Assembly (NCBI GenBank): GCA_016169945.1
Contig: JADLSH010000199.1
Location: 3,100,001-3,164,000 of the forward strand
Source of the DNA: Trachythela sp. YZ-2020
Lineage: Eukaryota > Cnidaria > Anthozoa > Malacalcyonacea > Clavulariidae
DNA: 64,000 bases
Reading direction: 5' to 3'
The stretch's first letter is position 1. The number at the start of each line of letters is the position of its first letter. Positions 35,877 through 46,309 of the stretch are shown in pieces. A program made the translations under genes and the position numbers. The notes under the pieces were generated by a model. The model worked only from the letters and a program-made list of their open reading frames with translations, searched no databases and had not been told where the DNA came from.

Positions 35877-36759
35877 TTAAGTGTTTAATATGGTGCCGCA
35901 CATCGTGTCAACCTCACTTTTGGGAGTTGGAAGAAAATAATAGTACATGTTCCAATCTATATGTATTTCCTATCAAACACAAAGTCAAATAGATATAATG
36001 AATAATTTAGCCACTCTGTGATATGACTGTCTTTCCTTTTAGTTGACTACCTGACCATGTGTTGCACTGTCCCACATGGTAAAATACACCTATACAAGAC
36101 AGCGATATACCACGCCATTTTCAAGTCCTATGATTATGTCCTGTTAACCGTAGCTACTCTAAATCTCACTAGTAATAAGTAAACGTCTGCTGAATACTTA
36201 CCATTGCCACAAGAGATTGAAATTCATACCAGGCACTTTTCTCTGTTTGCTGTAATTCTGGATAAGGTCGCGAATTTCTGATTGCAGGCAGACCCGAAGT
36301 TCACTTTGGGCTATAACTTTGATTTATCTCAGGCTATCTCATTGCTCTCGTCGTCTATCAGAGAAACAACTTGTTTGTCGCTGTAATGGCGAGAGTTCTG
36401 AATTGGTAGATAATATGTTTAACCACAGTTTAAAAGAAGAGAAACCCAGCCATATACAATTCATTTATCTTCATTTATCTGCAGAGTGCTCGTGGCACAA
36501 CTATCTCGCCATGTAATTTGAATTTGCATAAGCATGGTTTAATTCAGCTAGTTTAATTTCTCATGGGGCTTTATTTGCATGCCTATTGGCGCATTGCGCA
36601 GGCACAAAAGGGCATAAGCTTTTGGCTTTGCATAACTGCTCAATATAAAGTCAAAACAATGCATGAGGGAGAACAGTGGATTTTTAAAACAATGAAAAGA
36701 GAATGGAACATTCCGATCAGTTGATCACGAGTGACTAGATTTCATATTCTAAGGCCTGG

Positions 36760-37130
36760 TTGCCATATGGCGCCGACAGTCGGCGAGTTCCATTGTCGGT
36801 GATTACTGATGAGTAAAATCTTTTGTGCGTCTGAAAGAATTTTCTCCTTCAATGATTACCGACAATGAGTCGGCGTCTGGGGCCGGTTGTACGAAGGCCG
36901 TTTAGCTTAAACGGTGGATAAACCAAAATTAAAAAACACTTTCACACATTTGGTGAATGACTGAACTTAAATCTTATGCCCTTAATATGTAGTTGCAAAT
37001 ATAATTGTTCTATTCAAGTTGAAATATTTTAGCTTGGTTGTTCGATGAATGGATAGACTTGATCTATATTTTCGAGTTATCTACCGTTTAAGCTAAACGG
37101 GCTTCGTACAACCGGCCCCAGGTCGGAGTT
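36760..37130. mobile_element. CGCCGACAGTCGG foldback split by a second MITE
   Basis: TCGGCGAGTTCCATTGTCGG near 36782 pairs with CCGACAATGAGTCGGCG near 36859. The expected continuation resumes at about 37121 (GGTCGGAGTTATAGG), so the 36878-37120 element appears inserted in it. Confidence 0.6.
36878..37120. mobile_element. MITE with TGGGGCCGGTTGTACGAAG ends
   Basis: Inverted termini of about 37 nt, TGGGGCCGGTTGTACGAAG and CTTCGTACAACCGGCCCCA. An internal palindrome (GTTTAGCTTAAAC / GTTTAAGCTAAAC) lies next to each end. Confidence 0.88.
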
Positions 37131-37131
37131 A

Positions 37132-37797
37132 TAGGGTGTATAAAAAAAACTGCAACCTTTGAAATCAGATATTTTTAGAATTTGCATGATTCAGCACTAA
37201 TTCATCCCAAGGGTGCGTAAACACAATATACAGGGTGTCCCAAAAAAAAGTGACACTATAGAAATTATCCTATTGTTATAATTTGAATGCCTGAGCACTA
37301 TGCTAAACCCACAAATGCATAAACTTCTGCTTCTGGAATTTAAAATAACTCTATTACCATAAAAATCAAATTACATGTAAATCATACGATCAGTTGGAGT
37401 AACAATAATGGTTCAAATTTGACTACAGAGCAACGAGTATTTGTTGTAACATAATTTACCATAATACCGAATGTAACCGCAGTGCAAAACGCATTTAGCA
37501 AAACGTTTTGGACGAAGCGAAAACGTTTTAAAATGCTTAAATGTAAATACAATTTCATTAAATTCCCAGGTGTGTAATCACGCGCGTTTAAGAGCGGTTT
37601 AAGAACAATGAGATAATTTCTATAGTGTCACTTTTTTTTGGGACACCCTGTATAGCTATACTGTACATCCCCAAGCATGAAATTCCTTTCTATAGCTATA
37701 TATTGTGTTTACGCACCCTTGGGATCAATTAGTGCTGAATCATGCAAATTCTAAAAATATCTGATTTCAAAGGGTTGCAGTTTTTTTATACACCCTG
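37132..37797. mobile_element. TA-type foldback element hosting another copy
   Basis: Arms of about 95 nt, 37132-37228 and 37655-37797, are inverted (AGGGTGTATAAAAAAAACTG; AAACTGCAACC; GGTGCGTAAACACAATATA). The element 37231-37650 sits inside. Confidence 0.83.
37231..37650. mobile_element. Tc1/mariner-like deletion derivative, copy 2 (nested)
   Basis: Ends CAGGGTGTCCCAAAAAAAAG and its complement, flanked by TA. It keeps a decayed version of the transposase N-terminal segment near 37410-37450 (ACAGAGCAACGAGTATTTGT). It is inserted in the 37132-37797 element. Confidence 0.85.
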
Positions 37798-37799
37798 TA

Positions 37800-38125
37800 C
37801 AGTGTGTCCCAAAAAAATGTCCCCCTATGCAAATTACTCATCTTTTGTTAAACGCGCGTTGTTATACCTCTGGGAATTTAAAATAGCTTCTAAACCGAAC
37901 AGCAACACAAAAATGTCGTCTTACCGTCAGATCGAGTACGAATGGTTCAACTGACTGCAGAGCAACGAGTATTTGTCGTAAAACCATTTATTTGTGAAAT
38001 CGTTTTGCTTAGTGCTTCGATCGTCGCGATTAATTATTTGGACGATGTACAATTCAATTCAATTCCCAAAGGTATAATAACGCACAAGAGTGATTTCTAA
38101 AGGGGGACTTTTTTGGGACACTCTG
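37800..38125. mobile_element. Tc1/mariner-like deletion derivative, copy 3
   Basis: Ends CAGTGTGTCCCAAAAAAATG and TTTTTTGGGACACTCTG. It shares its left TA with the previous element and its right TA with a fourth end (CAGGGTGTACCAAAAAAACG) at 38128. Contains ACTGCAGAGCAACGAGTATT, a remnant of the transposase 5' end. Confidence 0.83.
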
Positions 38126-38349
38126 TACAGGGTGTACCAAAAAAACGCAAACTATTGAAAATAATCTATTGTTAGAATTTCAATGGCAAACCCACGAGTG
38201 CATAAATTATTGACATAAGTAAATATTATGCAAGTAGGTTTACATGCACAACCAGCGAGGGAAGTAATTAGTATGCAATCATCATAGTGAGAAATGACGT
38301 CATATAACCACCGGAAGTAATTAGTATGCAAGCAGTCATAGTAAAAAAT

Positions 38350-38485
38350 AAGGGTGTGCGCACTTATCATGTCGCGCAACAATTGTTGCGCTACATGAAT
38401 ATTAATGAGTTGTGACGGATGTGCGCACTTAGAGGGTGTGCGCACTTATTATGTTGCGCAACAATTGTCGCGCAACACATGAAAA
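38350..38485. repeat. GTGCGCACTTAT short repeats
   Basis: GTGTGCGCACTTAT occurs at about 38352 and 38437 and GTGCGCACTTA near 38420, with GTTGCGCAACAATTGT between them. Probably a solo end or small MITE. Confidence 0.55.
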
Positions 38486-38489
38486 TTAC

Positions 38490-39580
38490 TTTTTCGAAGG
38501 GAATGTAAACGGAATTGCCTATCTTCGAATGCTCAATGAATTTGTCTTCCCACAACTCGCTGAACAAAGGCTTTAAAGGAGGAAATTTTATGTATGTTTA
38601 TATATTAAAATATAATTTGGTATATTCGGTCTGAGTAAGCTTAAATGTATAGCTACATTAAAATTCTAAATGACGCACTTTATACATAATTGTTTTATTC
38701 GGGTAAAATTTTAGTTCTTTTATTCATTGAATGTTTCTATATTTTTGAATGTATATATTTGTTCCGACGCTATTTTGGACTTATCCACCATGCAAATAAT
38801 CCCATTTGGCTTATAATTTTCAATCCCCATGCGTATTCTGAACCAAGTGGTTGTTAAATTATTGATTATTCTGAATTTATACATAAAAATATTTAAAAAA
38901 TATTGTTCGTTTTCCTGCGTTGAGCTCTCTATACATGCGGCTGCGCCCATTGAATATGTATATAAATTATCTAAAAGTCGCATAAAATTCAATTCAAATG
39001 GAAAATCTTTCATAACTATTCTGAAACTTCGGAGACCAACGAGAGTTTTTTGAATTTAATATTCCCCGAGATCGATTTTGCAATAGAATTGAAGAACGCG
39101 TTTAAGTCTTCTTCAAACTATATTTAGTGTGCACGAGAGATTTAATAGAACTCGGTAGTAACTCTTGTTGAGTTGGGAAAATTTTCAACGATTCTTAACG
39201 CAACGCGTAGCCGAACCAATCAAATCGTGTGTTGCATCAATTGCATTACATATCGAATCTGAAATCAGAAAATGGGAATTCAAATCGAGCTTTCCTCTCA
39301 GAGTGTCAAAAAAATTAAGAAAGATTTTTAAGAAAGATAATTAAGAAAGAACAGGGTGGATCTGGAAATTTTGCATTATTAAGTCTCAGAAGTGCATTTT
39401 TCGTGTATCCTAAAATAAATATAATTCAGGGCCGCCCAGAGGGAGGGAGGGAGGGAGGGGAGGGAGTTAAGATGATTGTAGTTGGCTCTGCATGAAAATA
39501 TACATAGTATGAAAAGAAGTAAAATCGCGGAAGTAAAATTAGGAAATTATTGGCCCCCCTCCCCCGCTTCCGACGGCCTT
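38490..39580. other. Intergenic, no gene seen; GGGA-rich tract
   Basis: AT-rich sequence 3' of the 261-aa gene. A GGGAGGGA microsatellite tract at 39435-39465 and a C-rich tract near 39555 suggest one more degraded element between 39428 and 39590. Confidence 0.5.
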
Positions 39581-39583
39581 GCA

Positions 39584-41325
39584 CTAGTCGACTATTAAAA
39601 GCGGCGCACGAGACCAACAACAATTTGATATGGAATTCCTACTTATTTTCTTTTGCAGTTCTTGTATTACGATATTTGTTTCCTGAGTGGCTACGAAATT
39701 CTTGGCATCTTGTTCAATATTCCTGCGCGTAAACAACGCTGTTGCGATGTCAATTTGACTGCCGTTATCGCCCTGATCTAAATGATACTCTGGATTGTAA
39801 CTGCTTAATGATTCCTCCAATTCAAGTGATTTAAACTTGTATAAAATGTTCTCGGAGTTGCGAAAGTGCGATGGTTTAGTGGCATCTTCTTGGATAATAG
39901 TTGTGTTGTCACTTTTTGACCCATCATCCACACTTATACTCGAATGTGTTTCTAAAAATACAGGATAAAACTAATTGGTGACACATTATATGTGGCTCTG
40001 TTTCATCGTATATGATCGTAGCATTTTGCACAGCACAATTTCCATGCTCCAATTCGTACTTAAGGCCATGTTACACGAGGCAATTTTTGCTGCAACTTGC
40101 AACACAATTTCAGATTTAGAGCGATGTTATCCAAAAAGTAGTAACAGAGAAAATATGAGCATGGCCCGCAATCTACTCTGTCGACACTCTCTTTACATAA
40201 CACACTCTAGGACGTAGATATCAATTGGGACTTTTGTCCTGTTTCTATTCCTGTCGCTGTGTAATCCTTTGCGACAAATTATATTAAACTATTAAACTAT
40301 TAAACTAAGGGATGAAAAATGAATGAAATAGGATGAAAAATATCAGACTAAATCGTGGGCCATGGCCACAAAGTCTCTGCGACTACTTCTAAGATAACAT
40401 GGCTCTATGACAGAAATTGAGTTACAAGTTGCAGCAAAAGCGGAGTTGCAGCTTCAAAAACTCTTTGCAAAGCTAAGAATGCTATATTTTTTCTTGCCAG
40501 CTAGATTATTTCTTCCAGTGTATGTGGAACTATAGCCATTCTTAAACACAGTTTTTTTTAATTTAAAATCGACGGGGTTTCGAAATACATGCACATGAAA
40601 CTGATCTGATTGATTGTAGGTATACGAATATATGATGTAAGAATTATTATGTAAGAATTATTTTTTCTTAGTCATGGATGATTTATATTACTTTCACTTA
40701 CCCGCTGAATTAGCATCGATAATGACATCATTAAAAATTGTATGACGTGTTTTCTCCCCGGGAATAAATAAAGCACTCCCTTGGTCGGGATAACGTCGCA
40801 ACTCTTCATCAAGTTCACCGTCAGAATCATGCTCGGTGGTTGTTTCGACAACTTTGCCAACATAACATAATATGTCGTTATCCAGTAAATATTGACCTAA
40901 ACAAGAGTAATAAGTATTTCATAATCAATGTTGTATAACAAAATGATAGATAAATAGCAAGTTCTATTCAATTGCTATTTGGTGTCTGCTTCGTCCGATA
41001 CTTTATGAAGTTATCGACAGGCAATGAACAAAAGCATTAAAATTAAATGCAGGATTGCGATGCCAAAGGACAGGCAAAATGAACGTCAAATGAAGCACTT
41101 ACCCAAAGCCTTTCCACTATCAGCATCACAGCCATTAGGAACAGCACAAATTCCAAGTCCCAAATTTCCTTCGTATCTAATCCGATCTGAAACACATTCC
41201 ACAAATCGTTGTCCGCTAAAGTGCGCATGCTCAGAATGCAATTCAATACCTAATCGTCCAATGAAAACGTTCGAAGGTGGTCGCTGATAGCGGTGTCTGG
41301 AACTGAGACTGTCTGAGATCCTCAT
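39584..41325 (-). CDS. Uncharacterised 261-aa protein, 3 exons
   Basis: Exons on minus: 41103-41325, 40702-40896, 39584-39951. Both introns are phase 1 with good GT-AG signals (donor GTAAGT at each), and the total of 786 nt is 261 codons plus stop. I do not recognise the family. The first 140 residues look globular (GRLGIELHSEHAHF, LGLGICAVPNGC, YLLDNDILCYVGKVVE, GSALFIPGE). The rest is acidic and polar, with IQEDATKPSHF and a helical ARNIEQ-type tail before the stop. No signal peptide or membrane segment is seen. The ATG at 41325 is the first in frame, but an upstream exon could extend it. Its first 83 nt overlap the predicted final exon of the MUN-like gene in another frame, so it could alternatively be a C-terminal extension of that gene through an unseen exon of length 3n+2. 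The stop lies next to a G-rich repeat at 39430-39580, so the native 3' end may have been altered. Confidence 0.6.
40060..40100. repeat. TTACACGAGGCAATTTTTGC motif
   Basis: Shares this block with 46675-46705 (TTACACGGGGTAATTTTTGC) and, in part, 23255-23320. Probably a transposon terminus; partner motif GTTGCAGCAAAAGC near 40430. It lies in an intron of the 261-aa gene. Confidence 0.5.
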
Positions 41326-44300
41326 AGTACTTGCATTCTTTTATCAAATAAAGATTTGAAAAAAATTATAGAAATACTAACAAAAACACTAACATCATAC
41401 TAACAGTTTTACAATGCGCAATTTGATTGGCTAATATTTTTCTACTTCGTCACCAAGCTATAGAAACGGGTTCTGTGATTGGTTGATTTAATATAACAAA
41501 CAAAAACAATAAAACTATAGAATTAATTTTCTAAAGAAACGAGTCACAAACACTGATCTTGTTTTAGGCCAATCACAAAACATGTCCATTTCAGCCAGGA
41601 GCGTCGCTACTGGGGGGATGGGGGTAATACCCCCAATAACAAGTATCTTCCATTACGAATTATATAGAGTCAGGACGCGTTTAGATAGTTGGTCATGTTT
41701 CGAAAAGTTGGTTAAAGATCCTGTACTGCCCCCAATATCAATGACTTCGCGAGATCCCTGATTTCAGCTTCGTAGTTACCGAAGACGAACTGTTCATAGA
41801 CTATTGTTTTACACGGGCTAAAGATAGGGCTGCGTTGCATTTATCTCGCATGGGTTTTCCTACAGCTACGAATGTATTATTTGCTGGAAAGTTTAAGATC
41901 CATTTAAAAGTTACTTCATATGTTATTACAACATTAGCATTCGGCTTGAGTCAACTTGAAAATTAAGTGTTTAGTTTTTACTACCAATATATATATATGG
42001 TATTTTATTATACAACTGTGTTAAAAAGTGTCCAAATAACGCTAAAAACGAGTACAAATACACAGCGATATTTGGATACTTGGTTATTTGTATAGTAGAA
42101 AACCGGTTTGACCGGTTTTTCTTCTCAATAAAAAATACTTTATAAAGCAGTTGTATAATAAATAACTAATTAGATATTTTGGTATGTAGTATCGCTGTAC
42201 ATTTTTACTCGTTGTTTGTATTTACGGCACTCGTTGTAAATACGGCACAACTCGCAAAAATATACAGCGATACTACATACAAAAACATCTAATAAGATAT
42301 ATTTATTCAACTGACGATGGCAATGAAATACACACGTAAAAACGCACAAGTTGTAACAAACCTGCAGCAGACTTGTACCAATGCTGTTTTAACAACTTGA
42401 CTGGATGTGTTCGCACTGCTTGTTCCCAGCTTGTTGACAACCTGCTACGAAGTTGTTGACTTAACCAGGCTTGTTACATGTTGTTCCAACAACTTGTTAT
42501 TGTCCTGCAATTCAACAACTTGTTAACAAGTTGTGAGTGACAACCTTGTAGCAACTTGATAAAATGACAACATTGTTACAACTTGTTGACAAGCTTGCAT
42601 GCTACAAGGCTGTTGCGAACACATCTTGTTGACAAGATGTGAGATTTTTAACGTGTGTTTGTGTTAAGATACATTGATGAATTAGATAGATATCTAAAAT
42701 ACTAATCTTACCCGCTGTTCTAAAGCTTCGTACATCTGTTTAAGCGTTGTTGTGGGAAGTGTGTAGTAATTCAGTGACTGTAAAACAGGTTCCTTAAACA
42801 AGCGAAACAGAAACACACAGTCATAAATCATGACACATAGTCATAAAAGCAAGACAAGGCATGGCAAGGCAAGGCAAGGCAAGGCAAGGCAAGGCAAGGC
42901 AAGGCAAGGCAAGGCAAGGCATGGCATGGTAAGGTAAGGCAAGGCAAGGCAAGGCAAGGCAAGGGCAAGGCAAGGCAAGGCAAGGCAAGGCAAGGCAAGG
43001 CAAGGCAAGGCAAGGCAAGGCAAGGCAAGGCAAGGCAAGGCAAGGCAAGGCAAGGCAAGGCAAGGCAAGGCAAGGCAAGGCAATCCCTTCGCTCTCTCCG
43101 CCGCTACGTCATGTTATTCACATTATAGTGGAGCGAGAAAGAAAACAATGAAAGTAAGACTTGGAGCAAGTCTAGGCAAGGCAAGGCAAGGCAAGGCAAG
43201 GCAAGGCAAGGCAAGGCAAGGCAAGGCAAGGCAATCCCTTCGCTCTCTCCGCCGCTACGTCATGTTATTCACATTATAGTGGAGCGAGAAAGAAAACAAT
43301 GAAAGTAAGACTTGGAGCAAGTCTAGGCAAGGCAAGGCAAGGCAAGGCAAGGCAAGGCAAGGCAAGGCAAGGCAAGGCAAGGCAGTGTGCTAATCATCCT
43401 TACTTGCAGCTGAAAGCTGAGCTGAATTACGCTTGTTAAAGGCGCCTCTGGCTGCCATCGTATGACTCATGTCTGATCACGGAGCTCAGCTACGATGGAA
43501 GGGTTAGTTTGGGGCGCATCCAAACCCACCCTGTCAACATTCCCTGTGAGAGGAAACCGGAGTACCCGGAGAAAACGCACGACTTTCGGTAGAGCGTTGA
43601 CGGAGTGTGTCCGTCGTCCCCAGTGAGAATCAAACCCACGATCTCAATGATGAAAGGCGCTTGCTCTGACGACTGCGCCACCGAAACCCCACGGTACTTA
43701 CAATAGTTGTCGAAACAAAAGCCAATGGTATTGAATCTTCTTCGGCACGAAATATTTCAATGAAATACTAACAAAAATATTGAGAAGAAACACAGAGTCA
43801 GACAGGTCAGAAGACTCAACTTATACACACAATCTTTAAAAAAGAAATTTTGCATCTGGATAAAGCAGCTCAGTCCTTACCGATATTGCTTCCAATAACA
43901 AATTAGCTTGTTCTTTTGCAGTCCCATTTAAGAAAATCAAATTTTCTTTTTCTTCGGCAAAATCCTTCAAACACAGCACAAAATAGAGTGAACACTGACA
44001 ATATACAAACGACACCGCTAACAGGGCCTTTTTTAACTAATGTACTGGAGGGGCCAAAGCCCCCCAGCCCCCATGTTGGCCTCCCCAGTAAACTATTTTG
44101 CCCCCCCCCAGTGAAGGTCCCTTTTGTCCAAAGTATAAGCAAAAAAGGGGGAAATATCAAAAATTGTCTCTGAAAATGCAGGAAATCAAGCCACAGCGAC
44201 TCAAGAATACAAAAATGTTCGGGGGGACAAGAATACAAAATCCCCCCCCAGACCCCCCTTCACCTTCCCACACCTGTAATACACCACCTACTTGTTACGT

Positions 44301-46250
44301 CCCCTTTCGATGATGGCCCCCCACACTAACGATTTCTTAAAAAAGGCCCTGACCGCTAATACATACTCTTTAACACGGTATTCTTTCTCATCATTGTCTG
44401 ACTATACTTTGGTAGAAACTTTAGTATTTTACTTTTGTTAATGCCAAACGACATTTCTTCAAAGACTATCAGTAACTGGGTCCTCGACCAAGGAGTCAAA
44501 AAGTTAATGGTCATGATTACTCTTTACCAACACAAAATTTGTATCGAGTCCTAGGGCAGAAGGTTCTGAATAAGTCCAAGGACTGGATAAAGTTTCGATC
44601 AATTCCTATCAGACTGGATAAGCTTTGGTTGTTTCATCAAGTCTTGGAATGGAAAAGCGCATTAATTTGGAGAATAAGAACCCCCTTGGATTGGATGAAA
44701 TTTGAAGTCATTACAGTTGCTTCGAGTCTTCGGAATCGTCTGGAACTTATCGCCCGAATCACACACAGTTATAATTTTCGAGTTCCAAATATTAATACAT
44801 TTACCCTGCAGTGTAGTAAGTTGATCTGCCTTTTCTAGACTGGAGTGAGATTTTACCTTAACAAGAGCGAGCCAGAAGTGACGAAGGACAGCGGCATAAC
44901 AATCAGGATATAAGTTTACTGCCAGCGTGTGCACAGTTTTCCTCGCCGTGTTTAGAACAGGCTGAAGACGCTTTCGAGAATTGAAACTGCGTAGGTTTAA
45001 TGTTAACAGAAGTTGGAGTAATTTCTTGATAACATCATTCGCCTAAAGGCAAAAACACATCAGTCTTTTGTAGGGGTGCACCGGATAGTACTTTTTACTA
45101 TCCGGCCGGATACCGGATATGCCGGATAGTTTAAAAATATCCGGCCCGGATATCCGGCCGGATACCGGATATTTTGATTATTTTCTTATTCAAGACTCGG
45201 GCCTCCTTTTCAGGTTGAATAAGGGTGTGCATCAATGCAGGCAATGAAGGCAATGATGCCCGAATGATGCCCAATGATGAACAATGCACCTTCATGTTAG
45301 GACTATATAGAGGTTCATATATAATATGCTGTTTGTCATGAAGTATTGAAGTATCAATATAGTGACCGCTGGCCAACATTTTTGGCTTTGCTATAATAGA
45401 AATACTGGAACAGTAAACCAATCCATATAATATTGTTCTTTTGTTTGTTGTATTGATGTCCAACTGTTTTCTTTTCATAGCATATTTATTTATATTTTTT
45501 CCGTTTTTAATTGAAACAAAATTAATACGCCTTGAAAAAAATATCCGGTATCCGGGCCGGATATTAAAAATATCCGGCCGGATACCGGATAGCCGGATTA
45601 TCTCATTATCCGGCCGGATATGATATCCGGTGCACCCCTAGTCTTTTGCTAGCATTGCTAGCAACACTCAACAGATAACCAAAAGACTCGTGCATGTAAA
45701 ATCCTCTTGCGCGATACAATGTAAAGTTATCTGGTCTCAGATAGGTGGTGGTTAAATGGATTAGAAAGCATTGTTGCTTGATACATGGGTTTACAAAAGA
45801 CATAGGCAGGTAGTTTGGTGAATCAATTGATGCGACTCTTTCGTTGATGAGTAAAATCGTCTGGCGGTAGAGTAAAACAATGTTGGGCGCTAGGCATTGT
45901 TATAGAAGAGAGGCGCACTACAGACGTAAAAATCTCACATCTTGTCAACAAGATGTGTTCGCAACAGGCTTGTAGCAAGCTTGTCAACAAGTTGTAACAA
46001 TCTTGTCATTTTATCAAGTTGCTACAAGGTTGTCACTCACAATCATCTGGCTTTAGGCATCTGCTTTACTATTTACATAAAATTCATCATCATCATCATC
46101 ATCATCGTCATCGTCATTATCATTATCATTATCATTATCATTATCATTATCATTATCATTATCATTATCATCATCATTATCATCATCATTATCATCATCA
46201 TTATCATCATCATCATCGTCATCGTCATCGTCATCATCATTATCATTATC

Positions 46251-46309
<59 letters not shown>

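Noticed and set aside
42821..43083. Leu/Pro/Cys-rich ORFs on minus
   Set aside because: Translation of the AAGGC microsatellite.
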